This document shows positions 19,588 to 31,018 of a DNA stretch of 64,000 nt, piece by piece. Origin of the DNA: Arion vulgaris (lineage: Eukaryota; Mollusca; Gastropoda; Stylommatophora; Arionidae). The DNA lies in contig CM036755.1 in the NCBI GenBank assembly GCA_020796225.1, positions 45,240,306-45,304,305 on the forward strand, read 5' to 3'. The notes under the pieces were generated by a model. That model saw only the letters and a list, made by a program, of their open reading frames with translations, was not told the DNA's origin and did no database searches. A program made the translations under genes and the position numbers. Positions within the stretch are counted from its first letter, which is position 1. Every line of letters begins with the position of its first letter.

Positions 19588-19865
19588 TTTCTTCTTCTTC
19601 TGCTTCTTACGCTTCATAGCGACCACTTGTAAACCACTTGTCAACCTCTGTGTGATTGTATGTGATCTGAGCCTAAGAGTGATTGTACGTTGTGCCAGTT
19701 ATGCGCCTACAAGTAGGCCAGCACATCTGATTTCTGCGCTGATTTTTATTTACTAGGGCAGATTTTCTAAGGCCTACATCAGTCGCCTCTTACGACATTC
19801 ATTGTAGGTTGCAGTGGTACTATTCTTTGCTTTCCTTGTGGGCCCCGTCACCCCACAGATGGGTT
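19588..19865 (-). mobile_element. SINE-B copy
   Basis: Reverse orientation, starting at the (CTT)n tail and running through gaccacttgt, gatctgagcctaagag, gcctacaagtaggccagcac, agtcgcctcttacgacat and ggtactattctttgctt. Confidence 0.85.
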
Positions 19866-19869
19866 CAGC

Positions 19870-20193
19870 AATTTAAAACCATATTAACATCTTAACATCT
19901 TGATCGAATTGCATTTGTTTGTACCCTTGAGCGTACCCGGTACTTTTGGATAAAGACGTCAGGGTTTAAACAAGTTAGGGCGACTTAACAGAAATATGTC
20001 GATTCAGCACGTGGAGATAGTAAGGTTCAGCTGATCTAACTGACCTGCATGTGACCTTTCTGAGACATAAAAGTAGTTGCAGTCGTGCCAAACATTCAAC
20101 ATCAAAGCACAGTTTAAATGTAGTTCGATCCTACAGGTGGTACTTTATTCTAAACTAGGCACGTCCCAATTAACCTCACTGTCTGCTTCTTTG

Positions 20194-20195
<2 letters not shown>
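19870..20195. other. unique sequence, promoter-like words only
   Basis: Contains acataaaagtagttgcag, a TATA-like stretch, but no open frame follows. Confidence 0.4.

Positions 20196-20198
<3 letters not shown>

Positions 20199-20226
<28 letters not shown>
20199..20226. repeat. (TG)n microsatellite
   Basis: Fourteen TG repeats. Confidence 0.95.
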
Positions 20227-20227
<1 letters not shown>

Positions 20228-20955
20228 TACGACTTGCTAACATTTTCTGAGATAACACTCCCTTCCTTGACAACGTTTAAATTAATCGCATTAGAGATTC
20301 CGTACAGACAACAGAGTGAAAACAGTTATTCGTTTGTTCCTAGATCCTGCAAATCACCACTAATTTATGTGCTGTAAGGGGCGTGTAAGTAAACATCGAA
20401 GGGAAGTAACTACACCATTGTTTAGGGTCGTTGCCCGCAGCTTAATGCAGTGCTTTCCCTTGAATGTGTTAAAACAAAAACAAACAAAAAACAAAAAAAT
20501 TGAGTCTAAGATCTGTCTGCGGTGCGCGTTCAGTCAGCATACCGTCTGCCTCAATTTCTTACAGAACGTTCAGATTAGGCCACACAGTCTGTTTCCGTTT
20601 AAAGTAATCCTTATTACAGGGTCACTGTGTGACTATTTTATAATAGTGATTAAAATTCACATTTAACAAGGCAGTGAAAAAACATAAATATGCTTTTGAA
20701 TATAAGTGTTGCTTTTGAACAGAAGAGTACCGCTTCCCTGCCGTTTGGCCAAGATCAAAGTGTAGTATCTGTTCTTACAGTGTTAGTGCCCACTTGACCA
20801 AGGCCAAATTGTGGAAGCTTTCACTAAATACAAAATGACAAAATACTACTCCTTACACAACTCCAAGCGCTCTCGATCGAAGGATGGATGATGCTTAGAA
20901 TTTTTAAATGTTTTCATTTAAGGCGGGTCCTATTTTTAAAAAACAAGAAGAGTCC
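20227..20955. other. no recognised gene
   Basis: Unique sequence. The 99-codon frame at 20367 is A/T-biased and matches nothing known to me. Confidence 0.45.
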
Positions 20956-21500
20956 GTTGTATATCATGGGCAGAGACAAAAAGAAATAGATCTATCCAGC
21001 AAGAACTTACAATCAAAGAAAATTATCATCCTGCAAATAAGAATGAGAAAATTTAAATATTTTGGACATTTTTTTCTTTCTGCCCGATCCAGAAGCACTT
21101 GAGCTTTTCAGCTCTTCGGCTCGGTGCCATGGACATCGTAACCCTTCGGTTCGGTGCCACGAACACCGTAAATCTGGGGAATCTGTGGCTTTTTCTGCCA
21201 TCCCGCGGAATTGAACCCGCACACAAGAGGATAGTCACCCGTAGTCCAACGCGCTACGAATACGCTGGGCAGACGGGCATTTTGGACATATAGAGAGATA
21301 CTATGGGTTGGAGATGACCATTATGGAAGGTGGCATCCCAACAAAGAGGAGAAGAGGAAGACAACGGAGAAGATAGATTCAGGATGTAACATGATATGAG
21401 CATAACGGCTTCAGAGGTCGGGCCATCTTGCATATGAGAGCAAGAAATTCCGAAGGACTGTTGGGATGGCAAAGTTCTCTTCAGGACAGGCTATTTGATG
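20956..21500 (+). mobile_element. LINE C-terminal region split by SINE-F
   Basis: Reads LSSKNLQ, KFKYFGHF, then after the SINE FGHIERYYGLEMTIMEGGI, RRRGRQRRR, and finally RNSEGLLGWQSSLQDRLFDD. It is the same family as 58.2-58.6 kb. Confidence 0.75.
21070..21278 (-). mobile_element. SINE-F, 209 bp, perfect target duplication
   Basis: Flanked by attttggacat at 21059-21069 and 21279-21289; removing one copy restores the LINE frame KYFGHIERYY. It has a tRNA-like head with box B ggttcaattcc and ends gatcgggcagaaag plus A-rich. Confidence 0.93.
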
Positions 21501-21872
21501 ATGAGGTAGGAGGATCATTTCCTTTCCTCACTTTTGGAACGTTGGGAGCAAAAAATAAACCGATACCTTCTGTGTCCAAGTCGAAAAACGAACGCCCGAC
21601 AAATTGTTACCTCCAAATTTCACCTCCCACCGACAAATTGTTCAACCCCTCCCACCGACATGTGGATATAGAACTAATATTTTCCATGAACCGACAATGC
21701 AGTCAGTGGCGAACCGTCTTGTATGACAACAACAAAATATAACCCTTTTGCTCGACATGCAGCTATCTTGTATTTGGCTCTGTCTAGTGGAACAACATTG
21801 TAAAGAAAACTGCAGGGATCTACTCTGATCTACAACAACAAACAGTAACGTTTATATAAAGATATCATTGAA
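21501..21872. other. no recognised feature
   Basis: Unique sequence with a short inner repeat around caccgacaaattgtt / caccgacatgtgg. No gene support. Confidence 0.45.
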
Positions 21873-21881
21873 TATATAGAC

Positions 21882-22226
21882 CTTCTTCTTCAGCGATCTC
21901 TGGTCATGCGCTTAATTTACTGTGGACCACAAACTGGGCAGTCAGCTTCAGGTCTATCATGTTTCCCCAAAGCTTAGTTTTCAGGTCGACTGGGTGTGGC
22001 CACATGTTGCTTCTCAGCTCACAGAAGAGGACAGTCTTGCAGGATATGCTCTGGTGTCTGTTCGCCTGCTGACACTGGCAGAAGCTGTTTGATTTATTCC
22101 TAGTCTATATAAGTGTTTGTTGAGTCTGCAGTGTCCTGTGGGTAGTCGAAATATAATGACCTGGTCTGTTCTGCTTAGGTCTTTGAGGGAGTCTTTTCCA
22201 TAATCATATCCAGTGTTTGTCTTCCC
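21882..22226 (-). mobile_element. 5'-truncated I-like LINE 3' end
   Basis: Reverse complement of about 3211-3560 at roughly 95% identity, ending in the (GAA)n tail. It is flanked by a perfect 9-bp duplication tatatagac at 21873-21881 and 22227-22235. Confidence 0.92.
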
Positions 22227-22344
22227 TATATAGACACAATTTCAAGTAAACGAAATGAATAAAGGAAGGAATGAAGAAATGAAAGAAGGACATAATGCTC
22301 AATTTAAAAAAAAAAATAACAAAAACTGTTTTCATATAAGTCTG

Positions 22345-22690
22345 TATTTAATATATCTACTATATTCTCAACATTACAAACTCTTCTGTTCTGCAACATC
22401 TTGATATTAAAGAGAGTTGGCTATTATTGAGCATAAAAACAAGGAAAATTAAATATTTCGGACACATCAAACGACATGAATGCCTGGAGAAATGAATTTT
22501 ATAAAGAATGGTGTCTGGAAGAAGAACGAGAGGAAGATCTAGAAGTCGATGGGTGTAGGATGTCATTGACGATCTGAGAATGACTGGGGGCTGACGCCGG
22601 CCAACTTGCACAGAACAGAGAGTTATTCAGGAATGCTATCATGGTAGCCAAGTTTCGGAAGGGACAAGCTACTTGATGATGATGATGATG
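22345..22690 (+). mobile_element. LINE C-terminal fragment with (GAT)n end
   Basis: Reads IKTRKIKYFGHIKRHECLEK, RMVSGRRTRGRSRSRW-like, then CTEQRVIQECYHGSQVSEG with frame changes, ending (gat)n. Its first part is repeated at 42770-42950. Confidence 0.7.
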
Positions 22691-22796
22691 ATTCTCAACA
22701 TTCTGTACAGAAACCACACGACGCCTGTTTACTCAAGAAGGAGAGAATCTTGATAGAGAGAATGCGTAAATGCATCCTTTCTGAAAACTAAATTCG

Positions 22797-23052
22797 CTGT
22801 GTGGTGCCGGGACTCACAAGGAAGCAAAGAATAGTACCACCGTGACCTACAAGGCATGTCGTAAGAGGCGACTGATGTTGGACATAGGGATGCTACCTAG
22901 TAAATAAAAAGTATCTCAGAAGTACGATGTGACTGCTGTGAGGTTCATAACTGACACAACACACTATCGCTCTTAGGCTCAGTTCACATAAAAATCACAC
23001 AGAGTGGTTAACAAGTGGTCGATATAGACCGTACGAAGAAGAAGAAGAAAAG
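22797..23052 (+). mobile_element. SINE-B copy
   Basis: From gtgtggtgccgggactca through gtcgtaagaggcgactgatg to gaccgtacgaagaagaagaa; complete head and tail. Confidence 0.85.
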
Positions 23053-23054
23053 AG

Positions 23055-23600
23055 GATTTTCCTAAAATTATATTTTTAAAATCGCAAAAATAAATCGGTG
23101 CTTTATCCGGTATTTGACTCCAAGCTGGGGATGTCACGTGATCTGCCTTGCCGCCACTATCTATAAACTAGCAGAAGTCAGTACCGGCGACTTGAAACTG
23201 AGCCTTTTGTGCTTGGTACCATACTGAAGGAGACGCCACTGGAATTTAGTCACGCCCAATAAACATGGTTGCACCGTTAAACATCGGTTTAATAATTTTA
23301 GATGTTTGCACATAATGGGGAATAAATGAGGGTCCTTTTAGAAATAAATAGTTTAGAGTTCCATCCCTTTTAGTCGCCATTACGCTAAAGCATAGAAGGG
23401 GAGTTGACTTTCAATAGAAAACAACAGAGCAGGGGGAATGTGGAAGATTACCAAGGATCGTGATATTGTCGACAGTGGAAGGATTTGAGAAGCTGCAGAG
23501 TGAAGGATGATGTACTCAGATTCTCCTTCTCTTCCGTTAGCTCTAGTACTATCACTTATGAACCACATACACCATTAACTCCGTAATATTTAACATCTGC
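23055..23600. other. no recognised gene
   Basis: Unique sequence with isolated motifs (a CACGTG, ctataaacta) but no coherent exon. Confidence 0.45.
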
Positions 23601-23604
23601 AAGC

Positions 23605-23885
23605 ATTTATATTCTTCTTCTTCTTCTTCGACAAACGCTCCTTATCGACCAGTTGTTAACCACTCTGTGTGATTTGTATGTGATCTGAGTCTAAGAGTGA
23701 TTGTACGTTGTACCAGTTATACGCCTATAAGTAGGCCAGCACATCCGATTTCTGCGATGCTTTTTATTTTCTAGTGTATCTTCCCTAGGTCCTATATCAG
23801 TCGCCTCTTACGACATGCCTTGTAGGGTCGAAGTGGTACTATTCTTTGCTTCCCCTTTCGGGCCACGGCACCACATAGGTGACAT
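23605..23885 (-). mobile_element. SINE-B copy
   Basis: Begins at the (CTT)n tail and ends at the head gggccacggcaccacat. Faces the copy at 22797 in inverted orientation, 550 bp apart. Confidence 0.85.
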
Positions 23886-23899
23886 CTATAGTAAATTGT

Positions 23900-24745
23900 T
23901 GACTGAATCTTGAACACAGTGAAGAAATCTACTGCCATCTTTACTAAAACAAAACTCAAGATATTCAGCTCAAATGTGAAATCTTTGTTGCTGTATGGCT
24001 CGGAAACGTGGCGAGTCACCAAGTTACACATAAATGTGAAATCTGTGTTGCTGTATGGCTCGGAAACGTGGCGAGTCACAAGTTACACACATGAACTGTG
24101 TTGTGTATCCGAACTGGCGAGTCACGGTTACAAATACCGAGGTAGGCCCAAATTTGGGGTGTAAAGAATAGAACCGCTGTTACCTGCCATGCATGTCGTA
24201 AGAGGCGACTAAGGAGGTTTGGCTGAAATCGGATGCACATGTCCTAAACTTTTGAAAATCTATGCGTTTAGGGGCCTACCAAACCAATGTGCAACGTATA
24301 CACGTTCATGGCAAAGATCAAACATATCACAAAGAGTGATTAAAATTGGTCAGAAAGAACGAACGCAAAGAAAAAGAAGAAAATACAAATAAGATTCAGA
24401 CCTTTGTCAACGGATGTCTTCGGCGAATTCTCAAACTGAGATGGTATGACAGAGTTGCAAACACAGACCTGTGGATAAGAACAGGGCAGGAACCCATGAT
24501 GACCCAGGTTAAGAGGCGAACAATGGCGATGGGCTGGACATAACCTATTAAAGAAACAGTCGAGTGTCACTAGACAAACATTTGAGTGGAAACCACAAGG
24601 AAAACGGAAAAGAGGACGTTCTAAACAGACCTGAAGACGAAGTCTTTTTGAGGAAAGGAAGGGTTCTCGACTATCCTGGGAGACAGCCAGATACAGAAAA
24701 AAGTGGCGAACAATTGTTGAGGCCCTATGCTCCACGAGGAGAAGA
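23900..24745 (+). mobile_element. LINE RT/C-terminal region split by SINE-D
   Basis: Reads FTKTKLKIFSSNVKSLLLYG, SETWRVT with an internal 54-bp duplication. After the SINE it reads KIQTFVNGCLRRILKLRW, a stretch of stops, then FEWKPQGKRKRG-like. A decayed CR1/RTE-type C-terminus. Confidence 0.75.
24137..24383 (+). mobile_element. SINE-D inserted in LINE
   Basis: Nearly full length, from cgaggtaggcccaaatttgg to the aaagaaaaagaagaaaa tail, flanked by tacaaata at 24129-24136 and 24384-24391. Confidence 0.88.
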
Positions 24746-24879
24746 CAAGTATACTGAATTAACCGGTAAACTAGCTTTGCGTCATCTCAAAAAAATACTG
24801 CAAGCCAGTGTGTCGGCACTGAAGGACGAAAGTAGGTTAATGGTTTAAAGTATATTTTAGCTATTTAAACAAGAATATG

Positions 24880-25690
24880 CGTAAGACGATTTCTTAGAAG
24901 ACAAAGTGGGTGTACATGGGAAACTAATATTAGCATTATCAGACTTCAAGATAGTTGCAATACAGCAAACCAAATAATAGAACAAATGGCGTTAATTTTG
25001 AAATGCAAACATGTCACCATGAACACAAAAAGAGCAATGTTCAACACAATCTTTCTATCAACATTATGCTATCAGTGACAAACCTGGACGCTCACATAAT
25101 ATGATAGAAGAAAAGTGTCTGCGCAGAATGCTGGGAGTATCAAGAAGAGACCGGTTTAGATATGAAGACATCAGGAAAAGAAAATGGGTACAACATCAGT
25201 ACTAGACTTCATCAAGAAACAACAAATTAAATGGTTCAGTTACATAAGCAGATTAGCAACAGACAGTGCGCATCAAAGAACAATATTACTCCGATACAAT
25301 CGCACGTGGGGCACCGGGGCTTGAAAGGGAGCAAAGAATAGTACCACTGTGACCTACAAGGCATGTCGTAAGAGGCGACTGATGTAGGATCTAGAGAAGG
25401 TACCTAGTAAATAAAAAGCATCGCAGAAATCAGATGTTCTGGCCTAATTGTAGACGCATAACTGGCAAAACGTACAATCGCTCTTAGGCTCAGATCACAT
25501 ACAAATCACACAGAGTAGTTAACAAGTGGTCGATATGGAGAGTTCAAAGAAGAAGAACTCAGATACAGAGGATACAAAGCAAAAGACCACCCACGAAAAA
25601 ATGGACCTCAGAGATAACAGAGGCAACGAAAAACACTGCTTAAATTAAGGGCACACAAAAGCCAGTTCTAAAAAGTTTCTTATTCTGAGG
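24880..25690 (+). mobile_element. LINE-X copy split by SINE-B
   Basis: RT-thumb words (QIIEQMALILKCKHVTMN, STLCYQ) are followed by VLDFIKKQQIKWFSYISRL and, after the SINE, PRKNGPQR with LRDNRGNE. The 3' end runs straight into the 58-bp array. Confidence 0.75.
25304..25556 (+). mobile_element. SINE-B inserted in LINE-X
   Basis: Complete from gtggggcaccggggcttg to ttcaaagaagaag. The flanks actccgatacaa and actcagatacag are an imperfect target duplication inside the LINE. Confidence 0.85.
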
Positions 25691-28350
25691 CTGTGAGGAA
25701 AATACCTGGAGAATTACTACATCAAGTAACAAATTTCTTATTCTGACGCTGTGAGGAAAATACCTGGAGAATTACTACATCAAGTAACAAGTTTCTTATT
25801 CTGACGGTGTGAGGAAAATACCTGGAGAATTACTACATCAAGTAACAAATTTCTTATTCTGACGGTGTGAGGAAAATACCTGGAGAATTACTACATCAAG
25901 TAACAAGTTTCTTATTCTGACGGTGTGAGGAAAATACCTGGAGAATTACTACATCAAGTAACAAGTTTCTTATTCTGACGGTGTGAGGAAAATACCTGGA
26001 GAATTACTACATCAAGTAACAAGTTTCTTATTCTGACGGTGTGAGGAAAATACCTGAGAATTACTAATCAAGTAACAAGTTTCTTATTCTGACGGTGTGA
26101 GGAAAATACCTGGAGAATTACTACATCAAGTAACAAGTTTCTTATTCTGACGGTGTGAGGAAAATACCTGGAGAATTACTACATCAAGTAACAAGTTTCT
26201 TATTCTGACGGTGTGAGGAAAATACCTGGAGAATTACTACATCAAGTAACAAGTTTCTTATTCTGACGGTGTGAGGAAAATACCTGGAGAATTACTACAT
26301 CAAGTAACAAGTTTCTTATTCTGACGGTGTGAGGAAAATACCTGGAGAATTATTACATCAAGTAACAAGTTTCTTATTCTGACGGTGTGAGGAAAATACC
26401 TGGAGAATTACTACATCAAGTAACAAGTTTCTTATTCTGACGGTGTGAGGAAAATACCTGGAGAATTACTACATCAAGTAACAAGTTTCTTATTCTGACG
26501 GTGTGAGGAAAATACCTGGAGAATTACTACATCAAGTAACAAGTTTCTTATTCTGACGGTGTGAGGAAAATACCTGGAGAATTACTACATCAAGTAACAA
26601 GTTTCTTATTCTGACGGTGTGAGGAAAATACCTGGAGAATTACTACATCAAGTAACAAGTTTCTTATTCTGACGGTGTGAGGAAAATACCTGGAGAATTA
26701 CTACATCAAGTAACAAGTTTCTTATTCTGACGGTGTGAGGAAAATACCTGGAGAATTACTACATCAAGTAACAAGTTTCTTATTCTGACGGTGTGAGGAA
26801 AATACCTGGAGAATTACTACATCAAGTAACAAGTTTCTTATTCTGACGGTGTGAGGAAAATACCTGGAGAATTACTACATCAAGTAACAAATTTCTTATT
26901 CTGACGGTGTGAGGAAAATACCTGGAGAATTACTACATCAAGTAACAAGTTTCTTATTCTGACGGTGTGAGGAAAATACCTGGAGAATTACTACATCAAG
27001 TAACAAGTTTCTTATTCTGACGGTGTGAGGAAAATACCTGGAGAATTACTACATCAAGTAACAAGTTTCTTATTCTGACGGTGTGAGGAAAATACCTGGA
27101 GAATTACTACATCAAGTAACAAGTTTCTTATTCTGACGGTGTGAGGAAAATACCTGGAGAATTACTACATCAAGTAACAAGTTTCTTATTCTGACGGTGT
27201 GAGGAAAATACCTGGAGAATTACTACATCAAGTAACAAGTTTCTTATTCTGACGGTGTGAGGAAAATACCTGGAGAATTACTACATCAAGTAACAAGTTT
27301 CTTATTCTGACGGTGTGAGGAAAATACCTGGAGAATTACTACATCAAGTAACAAGTTTCTTATTCTGACGGTGTGAGGAAAATACCTGGAGAATTACTAC
27401 ATCAAGTAACAAGTTTCTTATTCTGACGGTGTGAGGAAAATACCTGAGAATACTACATCAAGTAACAAGTTTTTATTCTGACAGTGTGAGGAAAATACCT
27501 GAAGAATTACTACACAATAACAAGTTTCTTATTCTGACGTGTAGGAAAATACCTGGAGAATTATATAAGAAAAGTTTCTTATTCTGACGGTGAGAAATAC
27601 TGGAGAATTCACATCAAGTAACGTTTAGATCTGAGTTAGAAAAACGAAATTACTAACATCAAGTACTAGTTTCTATTCGAGTGTGAGAAACAACCTGAAA
27701 TTAACATGGTAACAAGTTACTATTCAGACGGTTGGAAAACGAGAATTACTGCATCAAGAACAAATTATTCTGATGCAATACGTGGAGATACACGGAGGCT
27801 TATTGAGGGGAGAAAGAATAGTACATTGACCTACAAGTCTATTCTGAGGACTGATGAGGATCCTGAGAAGTACTATAAATAAAAGTTCATCGCAGAATCA
27901 GATGTCGAGAAATACTGAGACTTTAACTGGCAAAAGTTCAATTCTGAGGCTCAGATACATACAAATCACATCAAGATAGTTTTATCTGACGGTGATGAGA
28001 ATATTCAAAAGAACTCAGATACAGGGTCAAAGCAAAGTCTATTCGACGAAAAATGACCTGAAATACTACATCAAGAAACACTTCTTATATTAAGGGCAAA
28101 AATACCAGATTCTAAAAGTTTCTTATTCTGAAGGTGTGAGGAAAATACCTGGAGAATTACTACATCAAGTAACAAATTTCTTATTCTGACGGTGTGAGGA
28201 AAATACCTGGAGAATTACTACATCAAGTAACAAGTTTCTTATTCTGACGGTGTGAGGAAAATACCTGGAGAATTACTACATCAAGTAACAAGTTTCTTAT
28301 TCTGACGGTGTGAGGAAAATACCTGGAGAATTACTACATCAAGTAAAAGT
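25680..28350 (+). repeat. 58-bp minisatellite array derived from a LINE-X 3' end
   Basis: Unit: aagtttcttattctgacggt, gtgaggaaaatacctggaga, attactacatcaagtaac. About 30 nearly identical copies span 25680-27430, then a scrambled stretch to about 28130, then about 3.5 clean copies. The first unit still carries the LINE version ctgaggctgtgagg, which shows the origin. Confidence 0.95.
27430..28130. other. scrambled section, probable assembly or consensus artefact
   Basis: From 27430 the units lose bases progressively. From 27770 to 28130 the text is a word-by-word blend of the 58-bp unit and the sequence at 25290-25680 (gaaagaatagtac, gacctacaag, caaatcacatcaag, attaagggcaaaa). Mutation alone would not mix the two in register. 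Confidence 0.75.
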
Positions 28351-28354
28351 TTCT

Positions 28355-28935
28355 TATATCTTGGTCAGATGATAACAGATGATTGCAGATGTATAACTGA
28401 AATTAAAAAGAGAATAGGAATGGCCAAAGATAATTTCAATAGTATGAGAAAGTTACTGACATCCAAACAAATTACAAACAGGCTAAAAATTAGAATGATC
28501 AAATGCTATATATATCCTATATTAATGTATGGCTCGAAACATGGACAATGAACAAGCAGTTAGAAACAGAATTGATGCATTTGAGATGTGGATATATAGA
28601 AGAATAAGCAGAGTTGCATGGACAGAAAAACAGACAAATAAACAAGTTTTAGGAAAACTAGGCATGAAGAAAAATTATTAAGAGAAATAAAATTCAGACA
28701 AGTAAAGTATTTTGGGCACATAAAAAGACATGACACCATGATAAAACATTTACTAGAGGAGAAAGTTGAGGGGGAAGAGCAAGAGGAAGACCGAGAGATA
28801 AGTGGGAGGGAAACTTTAAGAAATGGACAGGTTACGGTCTGGCAGTGTGCAACACCAAGGCGAAAGACAGAGGGTGCTGGAGATTCATTACAGCCAACCT
28901 TCGATGTGGAGACGGCACCTGATGATGATGAGGAA
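28355..28935 (+). mobile_element. RTE-like LINE RT-thumb and C-terminus
   Basis: Reads CRCITEIKKRIGMAKDNFNS, MRKLLTSKQIT, YIYPILMYGSK. After frame changes it gives RQVKYFGHIKRHDTMIKHLL and a GRPRDKW-like segment. It ends in a (gat)n run. Confidence 0.8.
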
Positions 28936-29352
28936 AAACAAAATTGGAGAAAATAAGAATGAAGAAGAGGGGAAAAAGAAGACAAGAATTAAAGAAAGAA
29001 AGAAAATATAAAAAGTGTGAAAGGTATTGTTCAGGACAAGGACTAAATAAAATGGTAACAACAATTCACGTGACACCGGGAGGACCAAATAAAATGAACA
29101 TAAAAATTCGCATGACACCGGGTTGTATTCAAAATGTCGAGAAATATGAGTCAATTTCCTGTCGTCTTGAACAAGTACAGATCGCCATTATTTCTTCTAA
29201 TCCAACAAAGTCCGGGATGTTTTAATTTTAAATCAAATTCCAGAAGACCGTTTCCTCTCGAACCAGCACTTGGGGATCCGTTTTGTCTCATCATTTTCAT
29301 GTTTTCTTCGCTTGAGCCGCATACTAAGCAGCAACGCTGACAACAATTACTC
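28936..29352. other. A-rich LINE tail, then unique sequence with a small open frame
   Basis: A 43-bp motif with cacgtgacaccggga / cgcatgacaccggg occurs twice (about 29040-29125). A 49-codon minus-strand frame (29300 to 29151) starts MKMMRQNGSPSAGSRGNG; unrecognised. Confidence 0.4.
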
Positions 29353-29373
29353 TGACGTCATTTGCATATAATA
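29353..29373. promoter_or_regulatory. CRE / octamer / TATA-like cluster
   Basis: TGACGTCA (29353-29360), ATTTGCAT (29360-29367, the POU-factor octamer) and ATATAATA (about 29365-29372) overlap within 21 bp. The order suits a plus-strand promoter for the frame at 29473. Confidence 0.35.
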
Positions 29374-29472
29374 GGATCCACGTGGCCCAGGCCACTTTTT
29401 CCGAACAGAATCCAGATGGAAGTTGGGGGGGCAAATTAGAGAAGCTCTCGTTGACAGCGCCTGGGTCTGATC

Positions 29473-29739
29473 ATGATAAAACATCCTTGTAGCTATTCAA
29501 ATTTTTCTACCGTTAGACAGAAGAGTATCTCAGTTACTCCGATCAGAACATCATTATTATCTGATCTCTATGTTACCCGTTTTCTCAAAGGGCATCGAGG
29601 CCCAGACTCGGTGTCTATGAACAATATTCTAACCCTCGACTCACCCTCCATCAAAACCAAATCTGTGACATGGTCCCCCTTTTACTGGCCTGTCGACCTC
29701 AAGAGCAGCAACTACGTGTCTAGTTTTGGATACGTGTAA
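29473..29739 (+). CDS. unrecognised open frame, 88 codons
   Basis: ATG to TAA, beginning MIKHPCSYSNFSTVRQKS and ending SSNYVSSFGYV. No domain, signal peptide or repeat match was recognised. It is reported because a promoter-like cluster lies about 100 bp upstream and the frame is outside the known repeats. It could be chance. Confidence 0.2.
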   Translation: MIKHPCSYSNFSTVRQKSISVTPIRTSLLSDLYVTRFLKGHRGPDSVSMNNILTLDSPSIKTKSVTWSPFYWPVDLKSSNYVSSFGYV

Positions 29740-29744
29740 CGAAC

Positions 29745-30540
29745 TGCCTTTCGCCCAATGGGAAATTCAATCAGGCGCGAGCTAGGGAAAACCCAGAATA
29801 GATGAAGATGAATGGGTGCCATCTTAAACGAATTAGGAAATTCTTTTATTATAGTTTGTGATAAATGGCCATCCGGATATGACATAATTTCAAAACTCTG
29901 GTCGTTATGTAGGATCACTGTTTGATTATTCCAATGGGCCCGGCTTCATGCGTGTCTTGATCTGCTGTTCCTCTAGGAAATCGTGTTGTCGTCTGCCAGT
30001 CTGACATCTTCTTCTATGAGCACTCTCTTAAGTAAGTTACTGACCGCAATGTCTGAGAAGCTTATTTAAGTATTAAAATAAAGATATCGATTCAAATACA
30101 ATCATTTTTAGTTATTCCATATGATTTACTTTGTCTTAAGTCATGTCCTGACTGGCGTGGGCGATTATGTCCATTCACAAACTAGTTATTAAACTGACTT
30201 CACATAAATAGGTTTTTAAAGACCAATTATTGATTTTATTGCACCGGGTTTTAACCCATATGACTTGGTCCCTCTTCGCAGAAATGGCACGCCACCTGCC
30301 GAGAGTATAGCAGTTACTTATTCAGAAATAAGTAATACAATTTGGGTTTGTAAAACCATCCATGGGCGTTAACAAAAATGGTTCCGTAGAGTGGCAAAAC
30401 TACGCCTTTTTTTTTTGGTGGCTATTAGTTCACTACACGAATATGGACAAAAGCAGATTTCCATGAAACTATTTTTTTTTCCTCTTCAAATAGTCATTTT
30501 TAGTGGGCGGCACTGCCCCCATCCCGCCCCTTTCCCTTCC
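29745..30540. other. no recognised gene
   Basis: Includes a short SINE-G-like piece (about 30255-30325, ggcacgccacctgccgagag). Otherwise unique AT-rich sequence. Confidence 0.45.
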
Positions 30541-30544
30541 CTTC

Positions 30545-30985
30545 CCTGCCTTAACTTGGTTGATTGATTGATTGAAAGAACAATCATCATTGCACGTCGG
30601 TGAGTAATCATGTGTGCTCCGAACGCTTTATTACACATAAAGATCTCAGCTGCAGTACTCCGTAGCACTGGCGAGGGTCCCCTATGTATATTTGAAGATA
30701 ATGAAGACATTTTTGTATACATTTTATTTTTATCTTTTCTTATTCATTTTGCAGGGCAGGTTTTCCAGACTGCTGTTCCCGATTTTTTAAACTGCTAATG
30801 GCTCTTTTACTTGCTCAAATTTAACACAGTATCTACGTTTTATCGTCCATCTCCGATATGACTAGAAACTCGATCTCACCTACACTGAGATCAGTAATCT
30901 CTGGAAAAGTAATCAGATGGCTTCACGAGTGGGAGGATCCTGGTAACGTTTTTCACGAGAGATGAGCACCTAGCCTCTGTGCAAC
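30545..30985 (-). mobile_element. SINE-A copy
   Basis: Runs from the (TTGA)n tail at 30557 to head words acgagagatgagcacctagc and tctgtgcaac. Confidence 0.85.
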
Positions 30986-31018
30986 AGAAACCCCTTGACA
31001 TGTGGACGTCCATACTGT

